Below are positions 8,212-18,004 of a stretch of DNA of 63,064 bases, in pieces. Numbering within the stretch: the first letter of the stretch is position 1; each line of letters starts with the position of its first letter. The stretch spans positions 1-63,064 of the forward strand of contig JAEEHF010000010.1 in the NCBI GenBank assembly GCA_016280725.1, given 5' to 3'. Origin of the DNA: Bacillota bacterium. GTDB taxonomy: Bacteria > Bacillota > Clostridia > TANB77 > UBA1234. The notes beneath the pieces were generated by a model. It saw only the letters and a list, made by a program, of their open reading frames with translations, did not search any database and was not told where the DNA came from. The position numbers and the translations under genes were made by a program.

Positions 8212-10533
8212 TTAAGCCTTTGAAACTGTTGTCTTCTCACTATCATATGTCAATTTAACGTGATTTACTTTGTTTTTTGTATCAACTAAGAAGTCTGTAA
8301 GTGGGTCTTTAATGAATTTAATAATGTTCCTCTTAATTGGTCTTGCTCCATATTCATTTGAAATACTTTCATTTGCAATTTTAGAAATTAACTTATCATC
8401 AATATCTATCTGTATGTTATTAACTTCTTTCTTCAATTTTTCAACTTCAATTCTTGTTATTGCTTCATAGTCTTCTTTTCTTAATTTTTTAAATACTAGT
8501 ATATCGTCTAACCTATTTAAAAACTCTGGTGAGAACTTTTTATTTAGTTCATTTAATATTTGATTTTTTTCTTTTTCAAAAGATGTGTCTTTTTCTAGAG
8601 TGTTAAATCCAATCGATTTATTAGAAAATACTTCTTTTGCACCTATATTAGAAGATAAAACTATAATAGCATTTTTAAAACTTGCTTTTCTTCCTAATGA
8701 ATCTGTAATTGTCCCCTCATCCATTATTTGAAGTAACACGTTATATAAATCCGAATGCGCTTTTTCAATTTCATCAAAGAGAACAACAGAATATGGCTTT
8801 TTAATTATGCTTTCTGTTAATAATCCACCATCACCATATCCAACATATCCTGGTGGAGAACCTATTAGCTTTGATACTGTATGGCTTTCTGCATACTCTG
8901 ACATGTCGAATCTAATTAGTGATTCTTCTCCACCAAATATTGTTTTAGCAAGTGCTTTACAAGCAAGTGTTTTACCAGTTCCAGTTGGCCCTAATAATAG
9001 ATAAACTCCAAGAGGTCTGCTAGGATCATTCATTCCAACCATTGCACGCTTAATTGATGCTGAAAGCTTCTCAATTGCTTCATTTTGCCCAATGACTATC
9101 TTTTTCAAGTTGTTAGATAATTCCTTTGCAACTTCTTTCTTACTTGTTCCAAGAGCTTCAACGGGCACCTTAGACATTTTCGAAATAACTTCTAAAATAG
9201 TATCGTTATCAAGTTTTAGTTTATTTTTTTCTCTTCTTTTCTCAGATGAGTTTTGCGACTTTAATTCTATATACTTCTTAATATTTCCTTTTTCTATCGC
9301 AAGTTCAGATTCATTTTTTTGTTTTGATTTTTTATTTGCCTTTCCTGCATGCTTTAATGCCTCTCTACTGCATGCTTCATCCAATACATCAATCGCTTTA
9401 TCTGGCATGTACCTTCCACTAATGTATCTTTGCGAAAGTTCTGTAATTAATTCAAGTTGTTTATCAGTGACTGAGATCTTATGATAATTCTCATAATATG
9501 TCTTTATTCCTTTTAGAATCCTTACCGTAGTGTTAACGCTAGGCTCTTCCAAATAGACTTCTTGGAATCTTCTTTCTAAAGCTTGATCCTTCATTATGTA
9601 TTTTCTATATTCAGCCGTAGTTGTCGCTCCAATTATTTGAATATCTCCTCTAGCAAGTGCAGGCTTTAGAATATTTGCTGCGTCTAACGAACCTTCCGTT
9701 CCTCCAGTACCGATTAATGTATGTAGTTCATCAAAAAACAAAATAGTATTTGGATCTTTCGTTGCCTCATCTATTATATCTTTTATACGTTCCTCAAACT
9801 CTCCTCTATACTTAGAACCAGCAACTACCGCGGACAAATTTACAGATATTATCTGTTTGTCCTTTATACTATCAGGAACATCTCCTTTGTTGATGCAATA
9901 AGCTAATCCCTCGACAACTGCAGTTTTTCCGACTCCCGCTTCACCTGTTAAGCAAGGATTATTTTTGTTTTTTCTAGAAAGAATTTCAATTACTCTTTCA
10001 AGCTCTGCATCTCTTTCAACAACTTTTTGGATTTTGTTTAAAGATGCTAATTCATTAAAATTGATGCCATATTTCTTTATGGCGAAAATTGTAGTTTCTT
10101 CATCTGACATTTTCTCAATGATAAATCCCGAAAGATCTTTATATGCCTTTGTAAAATCAAACCCTAGCCCTTGCAAAATAGAAATTGCTTCGCAATCTAT
10201 TTGCTTTAGAAGGCCATATAATAAATGCTCAGAACCAATTCTATCTAGCTTGTTTTCTTTTGCAAATTCTTCTGCACACTCAAGCACTTTTAAATACTTC
10301 GGACTAGCTTTAAGCTCATCACTTTTTGTGTTTGATTCTATATTATAAAAAGACAATAAGTCTTCAAATCTGATATGTTGTTTTATTAAAACCTGATAGG
10401 CAATTCCACTTCCTTCTTCAAAAATGGCAAGAAGAAGCTCTGACGTTCCAATGTGATTATTTCCTAGTTCCTTAGCTAATTTTTCTGCACTATTAATTAT
10501 TTTTTGTGCACATTCTGTATATTTTATTGACAC
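8212..10533 (-). CDS. ClpC/ClpA-type AAA+ unfoldase
   Basis: This Hsp100 ATPase unfolds proteins, usually for ClpP. The 773-residue order is an N-terminal double Clp repeat (residues 1-140), AAA+ domain 1 with Walker A GEAGVGKT (197-204) and a Walker B ending FFDELH, a short middle region, and AAA+ domain 2 with Walker A GPTGTGKT, FDMSEY, GSPPGYVGYG and a sensor-2 GARP segment. The start codon is GTG, 6 nt after AAGGAG. The length is slightly below ClpC (about 810) and close to ClpA. No mcsA/mcsB/ctsR genes are adjacent, unlike the classical clpC operon. I saw no in-frame CGG codon in its 773 codons. Confidence 0.92.
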   Translation of the reverse strand: MSIKYTECAQKIINSAEKLAKELGNNHIGTSELLLAIFEEGSGIAYQVLIKQHIRFEDLLSFYNIESNTKSDELKASPKYLKVLECAEEFAKENKLDRIGSEHLLYGLLKQIDCEAISILQGLGFDFTKAYKDLSGFIIEKMSDEETTIFAIKKYGINFNELASLNKIQKVVERDAELERVIEILSRKNKNNPCLTGEAGVGKTAVVEGLAYCINKGDVPDSIKDKQIISVNLSAVVAGSKYRGEFEERIKDIIDEATKDPNTILFFDELHTLIGTGGTEGSLDAANILKPALARGDIQIIGATTTAEYRKYIMKDQALERRFQEVYLEEPSVNTTVRILKGIKTYYENYHKISVTDKQLELITELSQRYISGRYMPDKAIDVLDEACSREALKHAGKANKKSKQKNESELAIEKGNIKKYIELKSQNSSEKRREKNKLKLDNDTILEVISKMSKVPVEALGTSKKEVAKELSNNLKKIVIGQNEAIEKLSASIKRAMVGMNDPSRPLGVYLLLGPTGTGKTLACKALAKTIFGGEESLIRFDMSEYAESHTVSKLIGSPPGYVGYGDGGLLTESIIKKPYSVVLFDEIEKAHSDLYNVLLQIMDEGTITDSLGRKASFKNAIIVLSSNIGAKEVFSNKSIGFNTLEKDTSFEKEKNQILNELNKKFSPEFLNRLDDILVFKKLRKEDYEAITRIEVEKLKKEVNNIQIDIDDKLISKIANESISNEYGARPIKRNIIKFIKDPLTDFLVDTKNKVNHVKLTYDSEKTTVSKA

Positions 10534-10618
10534 TTTTTTCTCCTTTTATACTTCAATTTCGGGATTATTATATATTTATCAACTAGCAGTTACAAGTACT
10601 TTTGGTTAGGATTTTAAA

Positions 10619-10768
10619 GAGCAGGTTTTTGGGGACACGACAGCTAGACCTGCTCAACAAGTTTTTGGGGACACGTCATCGTGTCCCCAAAGGAGAAAAA
10701 AATCTCCTCGATGTCGTGTCCCCGAAGGAGAAAAAATTCTCCTCAATGTCGTGTCCCCGAAGGAAAAA
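10619..10768. repeat. GGGGACACGAC repeat element
   Basis: Two direct ggtttttggggacacgac-type arms are followed by three tcgtgtccccgaagg-type inverted arms with GGAGA/TCTCC mini-hairpins. It lies between the ClpC-type gene's upstream region and the lexA terminator. Confidence 0.88.
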
Positions 10769-10779
10769 CCTGGTTAACA

Positions 10780-10813
10780 AAAAAAAGCATGACGTAAATG
10801 TCATGCTTTTGAT
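10780..10813. terminator. Intrinsic terminator downstream of lexA
   Basis: AAAAGCATGAC-gtaaat-GTCATGCTTTT is flanked by A-rich and T-rich runs. On the minus strand it follows the lexA stop within a few bases. Confidence 0.85.
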
Positions 10814-10816
10814 TTT

Positions 10817-11437
10817 TTATAATTTTCTAAATACCCCCGAGACCTTACCAAGGATTACACATGTCGAAACAATTATTGGTTGCATAAAACTATTTTGAGG
10901 TTGAAGTCTTATATGATCTTTCTCCTTGAAGAAAGTTTTAACTGTTGCTTCGTCCTCAATAAGTGCAACAACTATGTCTCCATTTTCCGCAACATTTTGC
11001 TTTTTAACAAGAACAAAGTCGCCATCAAGTATTCCTGCTTCTATCATACTATCTCCACGAACTCTAAGCATAAATGACTCTGAATTTCCAACAAAATCAA
11101 CTGGTAGTGGAAACGTATCTTCTCTATTTTCAACAGCTAAAATTGGAACTCCCGCTGTAACCTTACCAACTATTGGCACATCAACCATTTCTTTTGAAGC
11201 AAAAAATCCAGGGTCATCTTCGCCAGTAATTCTAATAGTACGAGGTTTTAGAGCTGCCTTTTGGATAAGTCCTCTTTTTTGAAGTCTTGCTAAATACCCA
11301 TGAACTGTAGATGTTGAATGAAGACCTAACGCTTGGCAAATCTCTCTAACTGATGGAGCATATCCATTCTTTTTTATCTGTTCTTTAACATATGAAAGCA
11401 CTCTAAGTTGCTTATCTGTAACTTTTCTTTCAGCCAT
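10817..11437 (-). CDS. lexA: LexA SOS repressor
   Basis: The protein represses DNA-damage genes and cleaves itself when stimulated by RecA filaments. It has 206 residues. The winged helix-turn-helix spans residues 1-65 ([30 protein letters not shown]), with the Ala95-Gly96 scissile bond in VTAGVP. The catalytic Ser130 is in RGDSM and Lys167 in EATVKTF. The start follows AGGAG by 7 nt. Its promoter carries a LexA box, showing autoregulation. It is transcribed alone, with a terminator immediately after the stop. Confidence 0.97.
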   Translation of the reverse strand: MAERKVTDKQLRVLSYVKEQIKKNGYAPSVREICQALGLHSTSTVHGYLARLQKRGLIQKAALKPRTIRITGEDDPGFFASKEMVDVPIVGKVTAGVPILAVENREDTFPLPVDFVGNSESFMLRVRGDSMIEAGILDGDFVLVKKQNVAENGDIVVALIEDEATVKTFFKEKDHIRLQPQNSFMQPIIVSTCVILGKVSGVFRKL

Positions 11438-11470
11438 TTCTAAACTCCTTTAATTATATTATCAAAAATT

Positions 11471-11509
11471 AATATAACATAGGCCAAAAGAAATGTCAAA
11501 CAGAAGTTC
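11471..11509 (-). promoter_or_regulatory. lexA promoter with LexA operator
   Basis: On the minus strand TTGACA (11494-11499), a 17-nt spacer and TATATT (11471-11476) form a sigma-A promoter. GAAC-ttct-GTTT (11498-11509) matches the Gram-positive LexA/DinR box GAAC-N4-GTTY and overlaps the -35 hexamer. Confidence 0.85.
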
Positions 11510-11512
11510 TTA

Positions 11513-12835
11513 TTATTTTAGATACTTTGTTGCATCAGTTTTATAAACCATAAGAGCTGGAATAATTCCTGCAACAAGTGCAAGAGCAATCGTTATAAGC
11601 ATTGCAAATAATTCTTCTTTTTGGAATACTAAACCAGACATGTATAGTCCATAATTTGTTCCAATATAATTTCCAATAAATGCAATCAAAATATGTGAAA
11701 GGATTAATCCAAGTACTACACCAATTACTGCAAGTATTAACATTTGGCAAACATTTATCTTAAATACAACTCCTCTACTTGCTCCTAAAGCTCTTAGAAT
11801 TGATGTATCTTTTCTTTGTTCGATTGAAGATGTAAGCATTGTAATAAACAACATTATTATTGAAATAATAACTGAAACTGATGCAATAAGTGTTATTACA
11901 ATTGTAAATATTTTAATGTAGTTCAAAAATTCTCTTAATGCTTGGTTTGGAATAATAACTTGAATATTACTGTCATTTGACAAATCATTATAAAGCATTG
12001 TTTGAGATGACATATCATTTGCTCTAATTAGAAGAGCAGTAATTAATGCAGTACTATTTTCTTCAGTCTCTTTTGAAGCCCCACCTCTTGCATGTGAAGA
12101 ACGCTCTTCCTCATGTTCTTCTTCGTGCTCTTCATCATGCTCTTCGTCGTGTTCCTCATCGTGCTCTTCGTCGTGCTCATGCTCTTCTCCCTCTTCGTCA
12201 TGATGTAAGCCATGCGCATGCCATAATGTCTCAATTGTTGTAAATAATACAGTATCATTTGGTGTGTTTGTTTGCTCCAATATTCCAACTACTTTATATT
12301 CAAAATCATGATGATGTTCTTCGCCTTCTACTTCATCAGTTGCTCCACCTAAACCGTGTGTACTTTTGAAAGTATCACCGATTTTCATGTTTCCTTTTTT
12401 AGCAATAGTTGAACCAAGAACAACTTCGCACTCATCTTCGATGTATCTTCCTTCGGAAAGTTTAAACATATCTCCACTAAAATAATTTGGTGTAGTTCCA
12501 ATTATTTTATAACCACGATAGTTGTCGCCCATTCCTATTGGAACAATTCTCTTAACATATTTATTATTTGACAAATTCTCATAATAAGCAATATCTATAT
12601 TTCCTTCTGGAACTCCATAATAGAAAATAGAGTTAAGTGCAAGTCCAATTCCAGAGCCTGTCTTTCCTACTATTAGGTCATACTCTTTTGTTTGATTTTC
12701 TACATTACTAACTAATTGATTTGATATATTTTGAATACAAATGATAAGTAGCAAACTAATCATTATTGCAAATATTGTCAAAAAGTTTTTTAATTTCTTA
12801 GATAATATATTGGTTTTTACAAATTGAAATATCAT
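11513..12835 (-). CDS. MacB/FtsX-type ABC permease with His-rich extracellular loop
   Basis: A 440-residue permease of the LolC/E-MacB-FtsX class: an N-terminal membrane helix (about 15-38), a large extracytoplasmic domain, then three C-terminal helices (from about residue 310) with the family's SIEQRKDTSILRALGASR cytoplasmic loop. The extracytoplasmic domain holds a tandem His/Asp/Glu array (HDEE repeated, coded at about 12105-12195) plus further HHDF and HGLHH patches, a typical Zn/Cu/Ni-binding composition. It is third in a minus-strand operon after a lipoprotein and an ATPase. I infer a metal, probably zinc, uptake or handling system comparable to the Zrg-type systems of Vibrio. Metal identity is unproven. 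Confidence 0.85.
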   Translation of the reverse strand: MIFQFVKTNILSKKLKNFLTIFAIMISLLLIICIQNISNQLVSNVENQTKEYDLIVGKTGSGIGLALNSIFYYGVPEGNIDIAYYENLSNNKYVKRIVPIGMGDNYRGYKIIGTTPNYFSGDMFKLSEGRYIEDECEVVLGSTIAKKGNMKIGDTFKSTHGLGGATDEVEGEEHHHDFEYKVVGILEQTNTPNDTVLFTTIETLWHAHGLHHDEEGEEHEHDEEHDEEHDEEHDEEHEEEHEEERSSHARGGASKETEENSTALITALLIRANDMSSQTMLYNDLSNDSNIQVIIPNQALREFLNYIKIFTIVITLIASVSVIISIIMLFITMLTSSIEQRKDTSILRALGASRGVVFKINVCQMLILAVIGVVLGLILSHILIAFIGNYIGTNYGLYMSGLVFQKEELFAMLITIALALVAGIIPALMVYKTDATKYLK

Positions 12836-12850
12836 GATTTTCGTCCCCCT

Positions 12851-13522
12851 CTACTTAATCGCTTCATTAAGTTCTTCAATGTTAATACTTCTATCGAACA
12901 TATCAAGTTGAGAATTATTATGAGTAATAACAAGTAGGGTAGCTTTTTCTTCTTTTGCAATTTGCGTAATTAATTCCATTATCTTTGCACCATTTTTATA
13001 GTCTAGATTTCCTGTAGGTTCATCCGCAAGAATTATATTTGGTTTATTAACAATACTTCTTGCAATAGCAACTCTTTGCCTTTCACCGCCAGAAAGAGTC
13101 TTAACCTTTTGATCTTTTTTGCCATCAAGTCCGACTCTTTTTAACATTGCAAGAGCTTCTTTTTCCATTTCTCCTTTTTCATATCTTTTTGAAAAAGACA
13201 TTGGAAGCACAACATTTTGAAGAACTGTAAAATCTGGAAACAAATTGAAATCTTGAAATATATATCCAATATGATTTGCTCTAAATAGGTCTCTTTCTCC
13301 TTCTGTTAATGATGTTAAACCAACATCTTCTACTGTAACTTTTCCTTTTGTAGGAAGTAGCATTCCAGAAATCAAATTAAATAATGTTGTCTTACCACAT
13401 CCTGAAGAACCTATAAATGCAACCTTTTCGCCATCATTTACTTTAAGTTCTTTTAGTTTTAAAGCCTCAATCTTTGTTCCATTGTCATCATAAATCATTT
13501 CAATATTATTAAGTTCTATCAT
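12851..13522 (-). CDS. LolD/MacB-type ABC transporter ATPase
   Basis: This 223-residue ATPase energises the adjacent FtsX-type permease. Walker A is GSSGCGKT, the signature LSGGERQR, Walker B IILADEPTGNLD, and the H-loop VITHN. ATG 13522 sits 8 nt after GGAG; an ATG at 13540 upstream is poorly placed. The gene lies 15 nt from the permease start and 36 nt from the preceding lipoprotein stop, so the three are clearly one operon. The family is usually involved in lipoprotein release, mechanotransmission or peptide/metal handling rather than simple solute import. Confidence 0.92.
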   Translation of the reverse strand: MIELNNIEMIYDDNGTKIEALKLKELKVNDGEKVAFIGSSGCGKTTLFNLISGMLLPTKGKVTVEDVGLTSLTEGERDLFRANHIGYIFQDFNLFPDFTVLQNVVLPMSFSKRYEKGEMEKEALAMLKRVGLDGKKDQKVKTLSGGERQRVAIARSIVNKPNIILADEPTGNLDYKNGAKIMELITQIAKEEKATLLVITHNNSQLDMFDRSINIEELNEAIK

Positions 13523-13558
13523 TTTATTCTCTCCAATCAAATATCTTAGAAACCCAAA

Positions 13559-14839
13559 TTATTGTTCTCTTAGTTTGTTGTTCCATGCTGTAAATTTTTC
13601 GTATTGTTTCAAATTGCCAGGATTTAATGCTTTAAGTTCTGCTATAAACCCGTCAGCTTGTTCAGTAGTCATTTTTATTCCAGTTTCATGAATTCTATAA
13701 CAAATATCTTGATACTTTTCCAATATAACGATTTGTTCGTTATAAAGCTGAATTAGTTCATCGTTTAATCCTTTTAATCTACTATCTTCTGGCTCACACG
13801 ATTTAACAATATCTGGACATTCTTTAATATAGTCTAAATAAACATATCCGCTTCCATATCCACCAGCGTATTGAGAATCAAAGCCCAAATATTCTTCACT
13901 TATTCCTCTAACAACAGCTAGCTTATTCATAACTTTTGATTTGCCAGTTTGTAAAGCTTGATCATAATAAGCCATGTATTGAGGATTTGATGCATACTCA
14001 ATATTTATTTGCATTGTTTGAATATCATAAATCATTCCAGCTTGAGAAAGTGTAGCATAATATGCATTAACTGCTTTATTTGCCCCAGAATCTTCAACTT
14101 CAACAACTTTATCAGCATAAATTCTAAACTGTGTTGTATATCCTTCACTATCTACTTTACTTGCAACTTCAAGCGTTCCAAATACATCGATTGCATTCTC
14201 AGTATATTTAATCTTTCCTTTATTAGCCATAAAAATAGGAATAACTTCAAGTTTTGTTGCATCTCCTACAGTGCAGAATGGACATGTAACATATGGCTGA
14301 TTATTTAAATATACAAAGCTTTCATCTAGCGGACTTTGTACAGCAGGGTATCCCTTAATCTCAACTTTTTTACCGTTTAAATTTTTAAGCATTGTAGAAA
14401 CATTTTTAATAGTACCTTTTGTTTCATACATATCTGAAAACTTTATAACCGTATATTCCGAATTCGATTTCTTTGGCTCTTCTGTTGCTTTTGGTGCTTC
14501 AGTAGGAACCTGAGTCGGAGCCACTGTTGGAGCTTCTGTTGGTGCCTTTGTTGGTGCTTCTGTTGGAGCTTCTGTTGGAGCCTCAGTTGGAGCTTCTGTT
14601 GGAGCCTCAGTTGGAGCCTCAGTTGGAGCTTCTGTTGGAGCCTCCGTAATAATAATGTTTTCTCCGCTTTCTACTGGAACGTCAGTTATAACTGGTTCCT
14701 CATTTACTTGAGGTTTATTCGTAGCACTTTGTGTAACAACCGGTGTATCTCCGCTTTTATTTGAATTAGAATCATCACATGCTACAAGTCCAAGCGAAAG
14801 AACTGTAATTGTTGCCAAGACTAATATAACTTTTTTCAT
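13559..14839 (-). CDS. Lipoprotein with APTE repeats and CPFC domain, likely metal-binding partner of the ABC system
   Basis: A 426-residue exported protein. The lipoprotein signal ends in GLVAC. A long tandem array of the tetrapeptide APTE (coded at about 14515-14645) is a flexible stalk. The globular part begins with KVEIKGYPAV, followed by CPFC and a V/I-FGTLEV strand, reminiscent of the DUF3299-type proteins that accompany Zrg-like zinc ABC systems. The C-terminal 150 residues are helical with no recognised family. The start follows GGGGG by 6 nt. It is first gene of the operon with the ATPase and His-rich permease. I see no convincing Zur box upstream. Confidence 0.75.
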   Translation of the reverse strand: MKKVILVLATITVLSLGLVACDDSNSNKSGDTPVVTQSATNKPQVNEEPVITDVPVESGENIIITEAPTEAPTEAPTEAPTEAPTEAPTEAPTEAPTKAPTEAPTVAPTQVPTEAPKATEEPKKSNSEYTVIKFSDMYETKGTIKNVSTMLKNLNGKKVEIKGYPAVQSPLDESFVYLNNQPYVTCPFCTVGDATKLEVIPIFMANKGKIKYTENAIDVFGTLEVASKVDSEGYTTQFRIYADKVVEVEDSGANKAVNAYYATLSQAGMIYDIQTMQINIEYASNPQYMAYYDQALQTGKSKVMNKLAVVRGISEEYLGFDSQYAGGYGSGYVYLDYIKECPDIVKSCEPEDSRLKGLNDELIQLYNEQIVILEKYQDICYRIHETGIKMTTEQADGFIAELKALNPGNLKQYEKFTAWNNKLREQ

Positions 14840-14887
14840 AATTTTCCCCCATTTTTTAAGACTTCAAGGTTCATTTTAGAACAATAA

Positions 14888-14915
14888 ACGGTGTATTGCA
14901 ACCAATACACCGTGA
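14888..14915 (-). terminator. Hairpin between DUF368 gene and lipoprotein operon
   Basis: ACGGTGTATTG-caac-CAATACACCGT is a perfect 11-bp hairpin followed on the minus strand by tttattgttct. It probably terminates the rnj-DUF368 transcript, although the U run is weak. Confidence 0.65.
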
Positions 14916-14945
14916 ATTCTTTGTGAATTTCTACATATTAATATG

Positions 14946-15803
14946 CTATTTTTCTCCTAGTTTACTAGAAATTACGTATCCAAGGGCAAAAGTAGCCAAA
15001 CTTGCCACTATAGTTAATGGGCTAAGGACCACAACTCCTAGCTTTACTATTATTGCAAATGGAGATGCTACTACTAAGCCAAGAATTCCCCATGTTGATG
15101 CATTTGGCCATCTTTTAAGCGCAAATGCAATTATTTTTGAGATAACTACTATTCCAAGAAGCACTCCAACTCCGAATGGAATCATCAAAAGTGCATTAGA
15201 TAAAAAGTTGCTAAAATCAAAATGAACTGCAGTTGAAACCGTGTCTTTAATAGTTCCAATTACAAAATTGTAATAACCAAGCATCATAAGAATCATTGAA
15301 CCCGATACTCCAGGAACAACCATTGCTGCAGCACTAATTACACCAAGTGCTCCAAGAATCAAAATATTTACAAAGTTCATTTCCATTGTTGTAACAGCAG
15401 GAGTCGAAACTGCAATTACTGCTGGAATAATTATAACAGCAAGCGTCATTAGAAAAGAAACTATATGTGTCCACTTTATTTTTTCGTCCTTAATTTTGCT
15501 ATAAAGTACAGGTACACCACCTAGAACAAGACCAATGAAACATGCTGTTGTAGGTACTGGAAATCTTTCTAGAAGAAAAGTAATTACAAATGCTAATGCA
15601 ACAATTCCTATAACCATCCCTACTAAAAAAGGCCATAAAGTTTTAACACTATTTTTAAAATCTTTTCGAATGTTGTTTATTGCATTTATTATTTTTTCGT
15701 AAACACCGGTTGAAACTGCAAGCGTCCCCCCACTTACACCAGGTATAACATTTGCAACACCAATTAATGCTCCTTTAATAATATCTATGATTTTTTCTTT
15801 CAT
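14946..15803 (-). CDS. DUF368 family polyprenyl-phosphate transporter
   Basis: The family (also called PopT) is reported to move undecaprenyl phosphate back across the membrane for reuse in envelope synthesis. The 285-residue protein has the N-terminal motif KGALIGVANVIPGVSGGT and the matching second-half motif AAAMVVPGVSGSMILMM, an inverted repeat typical of the family, with about eight membrane helices. ATG 15803 lies 7 nt after GAGGAG, in preference to upstream in-frame starts. It begins 18 nt after the RNase J stop, so the two are probably co-transcribed. Loss of such carriers affects envelope stress and alkaline pH tolerance in other bacteria. Confidence 0.9.
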   Translation of the reverse strand: MKEKIIDIIKGALIGVANVIPGVSGGTLAVSTGVYEKIINAINNIRKDFKNSVKTLWPFLVGMVIGIVALAFVITFLLERFPVPTTACFIGLVLGGVPVLYSKIKDEKIKWTHIVSFLMTLAVIIIPAVIAVSTPAVTTMEMNFVNILILGALGVISAAAMVVPGVSGSMILMMLGYYNFVIGTIKDTVSTAVHFDFSNFLSNALLMIPFGVGVLLGIVVISKIIAFALKRWPNASTWGILGLVVASPFAIIVKLGVVVLSPLTIVASLATFALGYVISSKLGEK

Positions 15804-15821
15804 TGCCCGTCTCCTCACAAA

Positions 15822-17894
15822 TTATATTTCTGTAATGATAGGAATAAGCATAGGATTTCTTTTAGTCTTTTGGAAAATATAGTCATGAAGTGAATCCCTA
15901 ATGTTATTTTTGATTGTTGACCAATCTTTAGTATCTTTGCTATTGATTTTTTCAAGTTCTTTGCCAACTACTTTTTGAATTTCATCCATCAAGTCTTCAG
16001 ACTCTCTTACATATACAAATCCTCTAGAAATTATATCTGGTTTCGTAACGATTTTTCCTGTCTTTTTGTCCATAACCATTACAACAATTATTATACCCTC
16101 TTCTGCCAAACGTTGTCTATCTCTTAGGACAATATTACCAACATCTCCCACTCCTAAGCCATCAACAAGTACTTCACCACTTGGAACGCTTCCTGTAATT
16201 TTGCAGAATTTGTTATCTAATTCTAGTACTGCACCATTATGAAGAATCATAATATTATCTTCAGGTACACCAACAGATTTTGCAGTTTCTGCATGAGCCA
16301 TTAAGTGCTTATATTCACCATGTACTGGGATAAAGTATTTTGGTTTAGTTAAGCAAAGCATTAATTTTTGTTCTTCTTTACAAGCATGGCCTGAAACGTG
16401 AACATCAGCAATTGAATGGTAAATAACTTCAGCACCAATTTTAATTAAATCATCAATAACATCAGAAACCATTTTTTCATTTCCTGGTATTGGATGTGCT
16501 GAAATAATTACTAGGTCATCTTTACCAATGCTAACTTTTTTATGACTTCCTTGAGCCATACGAGAAAGGCCTGCCATGCTTTCACCTTGGCTTCCAGTTG
16601 TAATTATTACAACCTTATTTGGAGGATATGCATCTACATTATCTATATCAATTAAAATACCTTCTGGAATATCTAAGTAACCTAGCTCTCTTGCAACTGT
16701 CATAACATTTTCCATGCTTCTTCCAGCGATAGAAACTTTTCTTCCAGTTTCAACTGCACAGTTAATTATTTGTTGAACTCTGTGAACATTTGAAGCAAAT
16801 GTTGCAACAATTATTCTTTTTTGACAGCCGTTAAATATTTTTTCAAATACTTTTCCTACTGTCTTTTCAGACATCGTGAAGCCTTCCCTTTCAGAGTTAG
16901 TACTATCTGACATTAAAGCAAGGACGCCTTCCTTACCAAGTTCAGCAAGTCTAGCAAAGTCCATAACTTTTCCGTCAATTGGTGTATAGTCCACTTTGAA
17001 GTCGCCAGTGTGAACAATTACACCAACTGGTGTATGAATTGCAAAAGCCATACTGTCTGCAATAGAGTGTGTAGATTGAATGAACTCTACTCTAAAGCAT
17101 CCTAATGTAACGCTCTCGCCCGCTTTAACTTCATGCATCTTTGTACTTCTTACAAGCTTATGTTCTTCAAGCTTGGTTTTAATTAAACCACAAGTAAGTC
17201 TTGAAGCATAAACAGGCATATTAATTTGTTTTAAAACGTATGGAATAGAACCAATATGATCTTCATGACCATGCGTAATACACATACCTTTAATCTTTGA
17301 TTGATTCTTTTCAAGATATGTAATATCTGGTGTAACTAAGTCAACACCAAGCATATCTTCTTCTGGGAACGAAACACCACAGTCAACTAAAATGATATCG
17401 TTTCCATATTCAAAAACGGTAATGTTCTTTCCAACTTCTTCAAGTCCACCTAGTGGAATAATTTTAAGTCTTTCTCTTTTTAAATTAGAAACATCTCTTG
17501 TTCTTCCCGACTTGTTTTCTACAATGGCTTTCATTTGTGTTGGTTGAACTTTTGGTGCATTTGCTTTTTCGGGCTCTTTAGTTTTAGGAGCTTGCTTTTC
17601 GCTTGGCTTGTTACTTCCATTTATTTTATTGTTGTTAAATTTAGAACGAATTGGATTTTGCATAATATTTGCTAATTTGTCTTCAGTATTAGCTTGTTTT
17701 TTAGCCTCCGGCTTTCTTTGTGTATTGTTTTGTGGAGCAGGTTTTACTGCCACATTAGGTTTATTATTTACTTTCATATTATTTGCTTTAGTTTTGTCGT
17801 TTGTGTTTTCTTTCTTTTGATTATTAGATTTTTTATTATTTCCTCTTGGAAAAAATCTTCTTTTTCCCTTTTCGTTTTTGTTTTCTTCTGTCAA
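15822..17894 (-). CDS. rnj: Ribonuclease J with long basic N-terminal extension
   Basis: RNase J is an endo- and 5'-3' exonuclease central to mRNA decay and rRNA maturation in Firmicutes. Residues about 1-140 are low-complexity Lys/Asn/Gln/Pro sequence, probably disordered and RNA-binding. The metallo-beta-lactamase core starts at LKIIPLGGLEEVGKN and has the HGHEDHIG zinc motif and GDFKVDYTP; the beta-CASP part has TTGSQGE and SAHPIPGNE, followed by HVSGH. The total of 690 residues exceeds the usual 555 only because of the extension. The start codon is TTG, 7 nt after AGGAG. A leader of about 200-250 nt lies upstream. Confidence 0.93.
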   Translation of the reverse strand: MTEENKNEKGKRRFFPRGNNKKSNNQKKENTNDKTKANNMKVNNKPNVAVKPAPQNNTQRKPEAKKQANTEDKLANIMQNPIRSKFNNNKINGSNKPSEKQAPKTKEPEKANAPKVQPTQMKAIVENKSGRTRDVSNLKRERLKIIPLGGLEEVGKNITVFEYGNDIILVDCGVSFPEEDMLGVDLVTPDITYLEKNQSKIKGMCITHGHEDHIGSIPYVLKQINMPVYASRLTCGLIKTKLEEHKLVRSTKMHEVKAGESVTLGCFRVEFIQSTHSIADSMAFAIHTPVGVIVHTGDFKVDYTPIDGKVMDFARLAELGKEGVLALMSDSTNSEREGFTMSEKTVGKVFEKIFNGCQKRIIVATFASNVHRVQQIINCAVETGRKVSIAGRSMENVMTVARELGYLDIPEGILIDIDNVDAYPPNKVVIITTGSQGESMAGLSRMAQGSHKKVSIGKDDLVIISAHPIPGNEKMVSDVIDDLIKIGAEVIYHSIADVHVSGHACKEEQKLMLCLTKPKYFIPVHGEYKHLMAHAETAKSVGVPEDNIMILHNGAVLELDNKFCKITGSVPSGEVLVDGLGVGDVGNIVLRDRQRLAEEGIIIVVMVMDKKTGKIVTKPDIISRGFVYVRESEDLMDEIQKVVGKELEKINSKDTKDWSTIKNNIRDSLHDYIFQKTKRNPMLIPIITEI

Positions 17895-18004
17895 AATAAT
17901 TCTCCTTTCAAATTTCTTAATTCATAACTTTGCACATAGAATCTTTCTACTGCGCACAAAAAAATAGACCTAGTTTTCCTGGCCTAATTTAATAACTTTT
18001 ATAC

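Noticed and set aside
12043-12288. Overlapping frames in the His-rich segment
   Set aside because: They are alternate readings of the tandem HDEE-coding repeat without ribosome sites.
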